From Rugamonas fusca (GTDB taxonomy: Bacteria; Pseudomonadota; Gammaproteobacteria; Burkholderiales; Burkholderiaceae_D), in assembly GCF_014042365.1 (NCBI RefSeq), contig NZ_JACEZS010000025.1, forward strand, positions 17,631 through 81,630: a DNA stretch of 64,000 bases. The letters run 5' to 3'. Both the position numbers and the translations under genes were made by a program. Below are positions 8,274-15,359 of this stretch, piece by piece; within the stretch, counting starts at the first letter, position 1; each line of letters opens with the position of its first letter. The notes under the pieces are model-generated. The model was not told where the DNA came from. It did no database searches and was given only the letters and a program-made list of their open reading frames with translations.

Positions 8274-9134
8274 TTACTTCGACTTCGATTTCTTGATATG
8301 GTCCTCTAACTCGGCGAAGGTCGGACGTTCCGTCGAGTACAGCACCTTGCGGCCGAATTCCACGGCCAGCGCGGGCGCGTAGCCATTCAGGCTGGCCAGC
8401 AGCGTGACCTTCACGCACTGGAACATCTTGGTCGATTCCTCCAGCTTCTGCTCCAGCAGGCTGGCCAGCGGGCCGACGAAACCGTAGGCCAGCAAAATAC
8501 CGAGGAAGGTGCCGACCAGCGCGTGCGCGATCAGGATACCCAGCTCGGCCGGCGGGATGCCCACCGATTCCATCGTGTGCACCACGCCCATCACGGCCGC
8601 CACGATACCGAACGCCGGCATGCCATCGCCCAGCTTGGCCAGCGCGTGCGACGGCACCATGCCTTCGTGGTGGTGGGTCTCGATCTCGTTGTCCATCAGG
8701 TTCTCGATCTGGAACGCGTCCATATTGCCCGACACCATCAGGCGCAGGTAATCGGCCATGAACTCGATGATATGGTGGTCGTGCAGCACGCCAGGATACT
8801 TGCTGAACAGAGGGCTCTCATGCGGCGAATCAATATCGCCTTCGATCGACATCAAGCCTTCCTTGCGGACCTTGGACAGGATGTCGAACAGCAGCGACAT
8901 CAGTTCCATGTACAGGTCCTTGGTGTAGCGCGAGCCCTGGAACAGGGTCGGCAGTGCGGCCAGCGTGGCCTTGATGGCCTTGCCGTTATTACCAACCAGG
9001 AAGGCGCCCAGCGCCCCGCCACCAATCATCACCAGTTCCAGCGGCTGCAGCAGCGCGGCCAGGTGGCCGCCATTGAGCGCAAAACCGCCGAACACGCCAG
9101 CGCAGACTACGATATATCCAATTATGACTAACAA
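8274..9134 (-). CDS. motA: Flagellar motor stator protein MotA
   Basis: A 286-residue inner-membrane protein with the four-helix MotA layout. Helices lie at about 2-20 and 30-50, then a large cytoplasmic loop, then helices at about 170-190 and 200-220. The signature PAFGIVAAVMGVVHTM and the cytoplasmic EGLMSIEGDIDSP stretch are clear. MotA and MotB form the proton-driven stator. It is the first gene after the 188-base gap at 9135-9322. In that gap I looked for a flagellar sigma-28 site (TAAA and GCCGATAA boxes) and found none convincing, so FlhDC-dependent control is inferred from context only. Confidence 0.97.
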   Translation of the reverse strand: MLVIIGYIVVCAGVFGGFALNGGHLAALLQPLELVMIGGGALGAFLVGNNGKAIKATLAALPTLFQGSRYTKDLYMELMSLLFDILSKVRKEGLMSIEGDIDSPHESPLFSKYPGVLHDHHIIEFMADYLRLMVSGNMDAFQIENLMDNEIETHHHEGMVPSHALAKLGDGMPAFGIVAAVMGVVHTMESVGIPPAELGILIAHALVGTFLGILLAYGFVGPLASLLEQKLEESTKMFQCVKVTLLASLNGYAPALAVEFGRKVLYSTERPTFAELEDHIKKSKSK

Positions 9135-9322
9135 GTGCGCTGACTCCCCTCTTTATGCTGCGCCGCGCCGGCCGGCTCCGTCACTGCAGTGAACGCAGAC
9201 GCCGGATGCGCGAACAGGGACAGAATGTAAGCTCATCCGCCCTCTGAATTCAATAAATTTATGCGTGGAACTACAATAACGTGAGAATGGCGACCCGGCA
9301 AGTAAATAACGCCAAATGATGC

Positions 9323-10135
9323 TTAAAAGTACCATGCGTACAGAGCGGGGCCGCCCTCGACGGGGACGACGGTACGGTCGGGCGCGCGGGCGGCGATGGC
9401 GAACTCATAACTGAGCAACATGGCGCCGGGCCGCATTTCCGCTGACGCCTTGCGCCACAAGCCATCCATGGCGGCCGGCGACAGGTAGGCGAATACGAGA
9501 TCAAATTGAGCGAAATCAAGTAATTCGTAATCGCCGCGCAGGAAGCGGGCGGCGCTGCCCGCCAGCCTGGCCCGCAAGGCGCTCACGGCCCACGGCAGCG
9601 GCGCCAGTTCGATGCCCACGCAATCGGCATCGGGACGGCGGCGCGCCAGATACAGCACCAGGCCACCGAGCCCGCTGCCGATGTCGATCATGCGCACCGG
9701 CCCGGCCGGCAGCAATTGCTCGACAGCCTGCCACACGGCCAGCCGCGACGGGTAGTACGGCACCTGGGTGCGGAAGGTGGACCAGTACAGCACCAGCAGA
9801 AACAGGAAGGCGCCCAGGAACAGCGACGGCGGCAGGTGCAGCGCGCTCGCGGCCAGCAAGGCAACGGGAAACAATAACTGAATCGGCCGCCACCACGGCG
9901 CCAGGCCCAGCTTGTAGGTCAGCAGGGCCGCCAGCGCGCCTTGCAGCAAAGCGGCCGCCAGCAGCGTGACGGGCAGGCGCACGGTGTCGAGCAGGTAAAC
10001 GAGGAACAGCGTGGGCAGCACGGCACCGCACTGGATCAGCAAGGCTTGCACGGCGGGCGCACGCAGCAGACGGCGGCGCGGCGCGGCGCCGGCGCGGCCA
10101 GGACGGGGACGGGTGGGACGAGCGGAACGGCTCAC
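9323..10135 (-). CDS. Membrane-anchored class I SAM-dependent methyltransferase
   Basis: A 270-residue protein. An Arg/Pro-rich start is followed by three or four hydrophobic segments (about 30-125) and then a soluble methyltransferase-like domain. The SAM-binding loop reads MIDIGSGLGGLVLYLA at about residue 148, and GIELAPLP supplies the acidic residue that usually binds the ribose. It sits in a gap between flhC and motA, on the same strand, but is not a standard flagellar gene. The substrate is unknown. A membrane-bound acceptor such as a lipid, quinone or protein N-terminus is possible. Confidence is good for the fold, low for any role in motility. Confidence 0.7.
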   Translation of the reverse strand: MSRSARPTRPRPGRAGAAPRRRLLRAPAVQALLIQCGAVLPTLFLVYLLDTVRLPVTLLAAALLQGALAALLTYKLGLAPWWRPIQLLFPVALLAASALHLPPSLFLGAFLFLLVLYWSTFRTQVPYYPSRLAVWQAVEQLLPAGPVRMIDIGSGLGGLVLYLARRRPDADCVGIELAPLPWAVSALRARLAGSAARFLRGDYELLDFAQFDLVFAYLSPAAMDGLWRKASAEMRPGAMLLSYEFAIAARAPDRTVVPVEGGPALYAWYF

Positions 10136-10175
10136 GCCCTGCCCCGCCCCGGCTCAGGAGTTGGCGCGCGCGGTG

Positions 10176-10721
10176 TCACGCGGCCAGGGTGTCGGAATCG
10201 CGGGCTTTCTTGGTCTTGCCGGCGCGCGAAGGCATGTGGCACAGGCCGCAGACATAGCTGCCGTTCAAGTCCATGCTGTCAACGATGAACTTGCCCTGGC
10301 ATTTGCCGCACGGGGCCAGTTCCAGCATCTTGCTGCCGAAGAAGCGCACCAGGGTCCAGGCACGGGTCAACGACAGTTGCGGCTCCTGGCCCGGCTCCGG
10401 CGGCATCTGTTCCAGATACAGCTTGTAGGCCTTCATGATGGCTTCGATGCCGGTGGCGCCCGCGTGATCGACCAGAAACTTGTAGATATTGATAAACAGC
10501 GAGGAGTGGATGTTCGGCTGCCAGGTGAGGAACCAGTCCGTCGAAAACGGCAGCATACCCTTGGGTGGCGACACCCCTTTCAATTCCTTGTACAGCTTGA
10601 GCAGGCGCTCGCGCGACAGCGACACTTCCGATTCAAGCAACTGCAGGCGGGCGCCCAGCTGGATCAGTTCGATCGCAAGCTGAATCTCCTGGGCTTCCGA
10701 TACGACACTTTTGGTGGCCAT
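10176..10721 (-). CDS. flhC: Flagellar master regulator subunit FlhC
   Basis: A 181-residue partner of FlhD. The FlhD4C2 complex activates class II flagellar promoters with sigma-70. The zinc site is evident near residues 138-161 as CGKC...CGLC. The N-terminal helices and the LLKLYKELKGVSPPKGMLPFSTDWF stretch are typical of the family. It is separated from flhD by 51 bases. FlhDC is usual in Oxalobacteraceae and Burkholderiaceae and explains why the flagellar cluster here begins with these genes. Confidence 0.97.
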   Translation of the reverse strand: MATKSVVSEAQEIQLAIELIQLGARLQLLESEVSLSRERLLKLYKELKGVSPPKGMLPFSTDWFLTWQPNIHSSLFINIYKFLVDHAGATGIEAIMKAYKLYLEQMPPEPGQEPQLSLTRAWTLVRFFGSKMLELAPCGKCQGKFIVDSMDLNGSYVCGLCHMPSRAGKTKKARDSDTLAA

Positions 10722-10772
10722 GATGTGCTCTCCTCGCTGTTGCCGGTTATTGCCGGTATGAAAGATAGAATC

Positions 10773-11090
10773 TTAAACGATTTCTTCCACCGGTTGGCCG
10801 GCCATCAGGATGGCGGCGTGCGACTGGGCCAGGGCGCGGTCCTTGTTATGGCTGGTGAGCATGGACAGGATGGCGCTGTCGTCGAAGCGGAAGCGGGCCA
10901 GCATCATGTTGCCGCCAGCGAGTTTCAAGATCTGGGCGTTGCTCATGCCCTCGATCAGGTCGGCGATTTCAGCGGCGATACCCAGGCGGAAGATTGCCGT
11001 CACCTTGTCCGCACGAATCATCTGCTGGGCCAGCATCAGGTAGCTCAGGTTAGCGTCGCGAATTTCGGCCATCATATCGTTAGCAGTCAT
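10773..11090 (-). CDS. flhD: Flagellar master regulator subunit FlhD
   Basis: A 105-residue helical dimer that joins FlhC to switch on flagellar operons. The segment DANLSYLMLAQQMIRADK near the N-terminus is a clear family match. A GGAAGG-like ribosome-binding site precedes the ATG at 11090. It is the first gene of the minus-strand motility cluster, so its control region is the long stretch up to 11736. That stretch contains a 32-bp direct repeat and two inverted repeats annotated separately. Confidence 0.96.
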   Translation of the reverse strand: MTANDMMAEIRDANLSYLMLAQQMIRADKVTAIFRLGIAAEIADLIEGMSNAQILKLAGGNMMLARFRFDDSAILSMLTSHNKDRALAQSHAAILMAGQPVEEIV

Positions 11091-11166
11091 TTCCTTCTCC
11101 TCGATCCGTTATCTTCAGCGCGGAACACAATTGCGTTTCCAGTGAGATACATTCTGCGGGAGCAAC

Positions 11167-11200
11167 AAAAATACCTGTAGAGGTAACCCTCTGTATTTTT
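11167..11200. terminator. Hairpin with T-runs on both strands in the flhDC upstream region
   Basis: Outer arms aaaaatac and gtattttt (8 bp) enclose a weaker inner pairing of agagg with cctct. Both strands give a stem followed by T residues. On the minus strand this lies about 77 bases before flhD and could be an attenuator in the flhDC leader, or a terminator for transcripts coming from the left. No experiment or alignment supports either choice. Confidence 0.4.
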
Positions 11201-11229
11201 CGTCGGGAAATAGCGGGTGCGACCTGTCG

Positions 11230-11248
11230 GTGTTTGTCTTACAAACAC
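11230..11248. promoter_or_regulatory. Perfect 8-bp inverted repeat, possible operator
   Basis: The sequence gtgtttgt-ctt-acaaacac is a perfect dyad with a 3-base centre, 140 bases upstream of flhD. The size fits a dimeric regulator site or a small RNA hairpin. No matching regulator gene is adjacent. Confidence 0.4.
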
Positions 11249-11371
11249 TCGCAGATCGGTCTCCTACGCCCTTGCGGCGCGGGTTTCAAGCGGTCGGGAA
11301 GCTTCAACAACATCCTGTCCTAAGCATCAAAATAGTGCGTTAGCGCGACTCTTTTTTGCCACATCTAACCC

Positions 11372-11403
11372 GGTTACGGCAGCCTTTTCAGGAACTTTAG
11401 GGT
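11372..11403. repeat. 32-bp direct repeat, copy 1 (flhDC/kynU intergenic region)
   Basis: This copy begins ggttacggcag and ends ggaactttagggt. It matches copy 2 at 11494-11525 in 29 of 32 positions. The copies start 122 bases apart. The first is followed by an A-tract and the second by a T-tract. Confidence 0.85.
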
Positions 11404-11493
11404 CTGGACGAAAAAAAATGAAAATTTTTTCGATTTTTTACATCCACCCCGCCGGGGCCGTTCGCCACACCTTTTCAGGCGCATCTTGAAACT

Positions 11494-11525
11494 GGTAACG
11501 GCAGCGTTTTCGGGAACTTTAGGGT
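11494..11525. repeat. 32-bp direct repeat, copy 2 (flhDC/kynU intergenic region)
   Basis: This copy begins ggtaacggcag and ends ggaactttagggt, differing from copy 1 at three positions. A shorter partial match to the middle of the repeat (ccttttcagg) also lies at about 11470-11479. Confidence 0.85.
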
Positions 11526-11736
11526 TTTTTTGAATTTTTTTGAAAATTGTTGAAAAAAGTTGGGCGGGCGCCCGTAAAGCCAGTATCCATGCGGGTTTGC
11601 GGCCGATGAGGTGGTGGCAGATAGCGCCCGCGACGGCCTGTTTTTGGCTAAAACGCGTAAATAATTGCTACACTCGCGGCTCAGGCCTCAAATGTTGAGG
11701 CCTCAAGTATTTCCTCTACCCGAAGAAAGCTACTTA

Positions 11737-12987
11737 ATGACAACTCGCATAGACTGTCAGGAACGCGACGCGCGTGATCCGCTCGCCGCCCTGCGCGACC
11801 AGTTCGACTTGCCGCAAGGCGTAATTTATCTGGATGGCAATTCTTTAGGCGCGCGCCCCAGGGCGGCCCTGGCCCGCGCCCAGCACGTGATCGCCCAGGA
11901 ATGGGGGCACGACCTGATCCGCAGCTGGAACACGGCCGGCTGGTTCGACCTGCCGCGCCGCCTGGGCGACCGGCTGGCGCCGCTGATCGGCGCCGCCGCC
12001 GGCGAAGTCGTCATCACCGACACCACCTCAGTCAACCTGTTCAAGGCGCTGGCCGCCGCCCTGCGCATGCAGGCCGGCGATCCGCAACGGGCCGCGCGCC
12101 GGGTGCTCGTCACCGAGCGCAGCAACTTCCCCACCGATATCTATATGGCACAGGGCCTGTCATCGTGGCTGGAGCGCGGCTACACGGTGCGCCTGGTCGA
12201 CTCGGTGGAGGAACTGCCCCAGGCCATCAGCGACGACACGGCCGTCGTCATGCTCACCCACGTGAACTACCGTACCGGCTACCAGCACGACATGGCCGCC
12301 ACCAGCGCGCTGGCCCATGCGCGCGGCGCCCTGATCGTGTGGGACCTGGCCCACTCGGCCGGCGCCGTGCCCGTCGACCTGCACGCGGGCGGCGCCGACC
12401 TGGCCGTTGGCTGCACTTATAAATACCTGAACGGCGGCCCCGGCGCGCCCGCCTTCATCTGGGTGCCCACGCGGCACCAGGCCCGCTTCCAGCAGCCGCT
12501 GTCGGGCTGGTGGGGCCACGCGGCGCCGTTCGCGATGACGCCCCACTTCACGGCCACGGACGGCATCGGCCGCGCGCTGTGCGGCACCCAGCCCGTGGTA
12601 TCGCTGGCCATGGTCGAATGCGGCCTGGACGTGTTCGCGCAAACCACCATGGACGCCATCCGCGCCAAGTCGCTGGCACTGACCGACCTGTTCATCGCGC
12701 TGGTGGAACAGCGCTGCGCCGCCCATCCGCTGGCCCTGGTCACGCCGCGCGCCCATGCGCTGCGCGGCAGCCAGGTCAGCTTCAGCCACCCGCATGGCTA
12801 CGCCGTGATGGCGGCCCTGATCGCGCGCGGCGTGATCGGCGATTATCGCGAACCGGCCATCATGCGCTTCGGCTTCACGCCGCTGTACACCAGCTATGCC
12901 GACGTGTGGGATGCGGTCGAGATCCTGCGCGACATCCTGGACCGGCAAGCGTACGACGTGCACGCCAAGCGCGACGCCGTGACCTGA
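11737..12987 (+). CDS. kynU: Kynureninase
   Basis: A 416-residue PLP enzyme that splits kynurenine to anthranilate and alanine, or hydroxykynurenine to 3-hydroxyanthranilate. The PLP lysine is in GCTYKYLNGGPGAPAF, and the N-terminal YLDGNSLGARP and DTTSVNLFKALAAAL segments are family hallmarks. I chose the ATG at 11737 (MTTRIDCQERD), with a GAAGAAAG ribosome-binding site, over an in-frame start 24 codons upstream. kynA follows after 21 bases, so the two form an operon. A kynurenine formamidase gene (kynB), often part of this operon, is not seen. Confidence 0.96.
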   Translation: MTTRIDCQERDARDPLAALRDQFDLPQGVIYLDGNSLGARPRAALARAQHVIAQEWGHDLIRSWNTAGWFDLPRRLGDRLAPLIGAAAGEVVITDTTSVNLFKALAAALRMQAGDPQRAARRVLVTERSNFPTDIYMAQGLSSWLERGYTVRLVDSVEELPQAISDDTAVVMLTHVNYRTGYQHDMAATSALAHARGALIVWDLAHSAGAVPVDLHAGGADLAVGCTYKYLNGGPGAPAFIWVPTRHQARFQQPLSGWWGHAAPFAMTPHFTATDGIGRALCGTQPVVSLAMVECGLDVFAQTTMDAIRAKSLALTDLFIALVEQRCAAHPLALVTPRAHALRGSQVSFSHPHGYAVMAALIARGVIGDYREPAIMRFGFTPLYTSYADVWDAVEILRDILDRQAYDVHAKRDAVT

Positions 12988-13008
12988 CAACGCCTACGAA
13001 AGAACACC

Positions 13009-13902
13009 ATGACTGAGCAGAACAAGCAAGGCGCGGCCGGCGGCTGCCCGCACGCGGCCGGCGCCGCCCACAACCCATCGGACGCCCAGTGGCATGGCGC
13101 CCAGATGGACTTCAGTAAATCGATGAGCTACGGCGACTACCTGGGCCTGAACCAGATCCTCAACGCCCAGCACCCGCTCTCGCCCAACCATAACGAGATG
13201 CTGTTCATCGTCCAGCACCAGACCAGCGAACTGTGGATGAAGCTGATGCTGCACGAGATGCACGCCGTGCGCGCCCACCTGCGCGCCGACGACCTGGCGC
13301 CCGCGTTCAAGATGCTGGCCCGCGTGGCCCGCATCATGGACCAGCTGGTGCACGCCTGGGACGTGCTGGCCACCATGACGCCGCCCGAATACACGGCCAT
13401 CCGCCCCTACCTGGGCGCCTCGTCGGGCTTCCAGTCCTACCAGTACCGCGAGATCGAGTTCATCCTGGGGAACAAGAACGCCGCCCTGCTCAACGTGCAC
13501 AGCACCACGCCGGAAGTGTTCGCGCTGCTCGACACGGCGCTGCGCACGCCATCCGTGTATGACGAATCCATCCAGCTGCTGGCCCGCAATGGGCTGGCCA
13601 TCTCCCCCGAACGCCTGCACGCGGACTGCACCCAGCCCACCGTGGCCGACGCCTCCGTCAAGGCGGCCTGGCTGGAGGTGTACCGCGACCCCGAGCGCCA
13701 CTGGGCCTTGTACGAGCTGGCTGAAAAGCTGGTCGACCTGGAGACAGCGTTCCGCTTCTGGCGCTTCCGCCATGTGACGACGGTCGAGCGCATCATCGGC
13801 TTCAAGACCGGCACCGGCGGCACGGCCGGGGTGAGCTACCTGCGCAAGATGCTGGACGTGGTGCTGTTCCCCGAACTGTTTGCACTCCGTACGGAACTGT
13901 AA
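13009..13902 (+). CDS. kynA: Tryptophan 2,3-dioxygenase
   Basis: A 297-residue haem enzyme that opens the tryptophan ring to N-formylkynurenine. The N-terminal signature FIVQHQTSELWMKLMLHEM and the SSGFQSYQYREIEFILGNK segment are diagnostic. The conserved RFRHVTTVERIIGFKTGTGGTAG stretch near the C-terminus includes the haem-side histidine and the substrate-binding region. It lies 21 bases after kynU with an AAGAACACC leader. Together KynA and KynU need a formamidase encoded elsewhere to complete the route to anthranilate. Confidence 0.97.
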   Translation: MTEQNKQGAAGGCPHAAGAAHNPSDAQWHGAQMDFSKSMSYGDYLGLNQILNAQHPLSPNHNEMLFIVQHQTSELWMKLMLHEMHAVRAHLRADDLAPAFKMLARVARIMDQLVHAWDVLATMTPPEYTAIRPYLGASSGFQSYQYREIEFILGNKNAALLNVHSTTPEVFALLDTALRTPSVYDESIQLLARNGLAISPERLHADCTQPTVADASVKAAWLEVYRDPERHWALYELAEKLVDLETAFRFWRFRHVTTVERIIGFKTGTGGTAGVSYLRKMLDVVLFPELFALRTEL

Positions 13903-13986
13903 CGCGCACTGTCCCGGTATGGTTGCGCACAGTCGCGGCCAACTTCGGCTATCATTGCCTTTCATTCAAGATTGAAAGGACGCCCC

Positions 13987-14532
13987 ATGGAGCCGCAGGT
14001 ACTGACGCTGGCCGGATTGTGGAATTCGGGACCGCTGCACTGGCAAACCCAATGGGAAGCCAGACATCCCGGCTGGCTGCGCGTGCCGCACCGCGATTGG
14101 GACACGCCCGACTGCGCCGAATGGGTGGCGGAACTGGACAAGGCCATCGCCGCCTGCGGCCAGCCGCCCGTGCTGGCCGCGCACAGCCTGAGCTGCAGCC
14201 TGGTGACGCGCTGGGCCGCCTCCGGTTCGCGCGCGCGCGTGGCCGGCGCCTTCCTCGTCGGTCCCAGCGACGTCGATGCGCCCAGCTACCCCGACTGCAC
14301 CACGGGCTTCCAGCCCATGCAGCTGGCCCCGCTGCCCTTCCCCAGCATCGTGGTGGCCAGCACCAACGATCCCTATGTGACCATCGAACGCGCGCGGCAG
14401 TTCGCGGCCGCATGGGGCAGTCGCCTGGTCACCATCGGCGACGCTGGCCACATCAACGGCGACGCCGGCTATGGTCCGTGGCCCGAAGGCGAACAACTGC
14501 TGCTGGACTTTTGCGCCCAGCTGCAGCGGTAA
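13987..14532 (+). CDS. RBBP9/YdeN-family serine hydrolase
   Basis: A 181-residue small alpha/beta hydrolase. The nucleophile elbow is AAHSLSCSL at about residue 60. The acid is probably in STNDPYV, and the catalytic histidine is in DAGHINGDAGYG near residue 156. The size and the GLWNSGPLHWQ opening match the RBBP9/YdeN group, whose natural substrates are mostly unknown. A clear GAAAGGA ribosome-binding site precedes the ATG. It follows kynA by 84 bases on the same strand. It is not a member of the known KynB family, but its place invites a test as a replacement formamidase. Confidence 0.8.
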   Translation: MEPQVLTLAGLWNSGPLHWQTQWEARHPGWLRVPHRDWDTPDCAEWVAELDKAIAACGQPPVLAAHSLSCSLVTRWAASGSRARVAGAFLVGPSDVDAPSYPDCTTGFQPMQLAPLPFPSIVVASTNDPYVTIERARQFAAAWGSRLVTIGDAGHINGDAGYGPWPEGEQLLLDFCAQLQR

Positions 14533-14652
14533 GCGCAAGCCGCTCCCGATAAAAACCTTATCCCAGCAGCAGGAACTCCTCCTTTTGAGGTCCGGTCTAA
14601 CGGTGGCGGGCGACAGTCCGCCCGCCGTTTCAGAACCAGCAAAGGAGATAAG

Positions 14653-15261
14653 ATGAACAAGCAAATCCGACATGGCGCGGCAGCGCTCGCGCTGCTGCTC
14701 TCAACCATGACAGCGGCCCACGCGGCCAGCTATGCCTTCCTGCTCGACGGCACCCACGAGGACCCGGCCAACGCCTCCAAGGGCGTGGGCGCGGCGGTGA
14801 TCGATTTCAACGACCTGATGCACCAGTTGCAGGTGACGGTGGCGTATGGCGGGCTCGATGGCGTGACCACGGCCGCCCATATCCACTGCTGCACGGCCGC
14901 GCCGGGCGCCGGCAGCGCGATCGTGGCCACGGAACTGCCCACCCTCCCGGGCTTCCCGCTGGGCGGCCACAGCGGCGCCTACAGCCATCTGTTCGACACT
15001 TCGCAAGCGAGCAGCTGGAACCCGGCCTTCATTTCCGCCCACGGCGGCACCACGTCGGGCGCGGAACAAGCGCTGATGGCCGGACTGGCAGGCGGCGAAG
15101 CCTACCTCAACATCCATTCGGACCAATATCCCAACGGTGAGATCCGTGGTTACACCCCAGCCGCGCCCGTACCGGAACCAAGCGGATTCGCCATGCTGGC
15201 ACTGGGTTTGCCCGTTCTGCTGCTGGGAAGGCGGCGCAAGAACGGCAACCGTGGCAGCTAA
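14653..15261 (+). CDS. Secreted CHRD-domain protein with PEP-CTERM sorting signal
   Basis: A 202-residue protein. The signal peptide covers about residues 1-26 (cleavage after AHAA). A CHRD domain (about 27-165) contains the AAHIHCC and EAYLNIHSDQYPNGEIRG motifs. The C-terminal sorting signal is VPEPSGFAMLALGLPVLLLG followed by RRRK. PEP-CTERM proteins are processed by an exosortase and often go to the cell surface or biofilm matrix. No exosortase is in the window. An AAAGGAG ribosome-binding site precedes the ATG. Confidence 0.9.
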   Translation: MNKQIRHGAAALALLLSTMTAAHAASYAFLLDGTHEDPANASKGVGAAVIDFNDLMHQLQVTVAYGGLDGVTTAAHIHCCTAAPGAGSAIVATELPTLPGFPLGGHSGAYSHLFDTSQASSWNPAFISAHGGTTSGAEQALMAGLAGGEAYLNIHSDQYPNGEIRGYTPAAPVPEPSGFAMLALGLPVLLLGRRRKNGNRGS

Positions 15262-15280
15262 GCTCCACGGCATGCCCATG

Positions 15281-15316
15281 AAAAAAGCGTCATGCCCACT
15301 CCCGTGAACATGACGC
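15281..15316 (-). terminator. Rho-independent terminator of htpG
   Basis: Read on the minus strand, arms gcgtcatg and catgacgc (8 bp, with a smaller inner stem) are followed directly by six T residues. It lies 44 bases past the htpG stop and also separates htpG from the convergent CHRD gene. Confidence 0.75.
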
Positions 15317-15359
15317 CGGTACGGTTCCTGGCCTTGCGGCCAGGTACGATAATGTGTGC

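Larger units (their letters stand above)
11091..11736. promoter_or_regulatory. Long divergent control region between flhDC and kynUA
   Basis: This 646-base stretch holds no convincing gene. Reading from flhD outward it has a hairpin with T-runs on both strands (11167-11200), a perfect 8-bp inverted repeat (11230-11248), a 32-bp imperfect direct repeat (11372-11403 and 11494-11525) and runs of A and T between 11407 and 11560 that would bend DNA. Known flhDC promoters integrate many regulators, so most of this is probably the flhDC control region. The last part must serve kynU. I cannot name a promoter with certainty. Confidence 0.6.

Noticed and set aside
9135..9322. Search for a sigma-28 promoter upstream of motA
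   Set aside because: No TAAA...GCCGATAA pair at the right distance was found on the minus strand.
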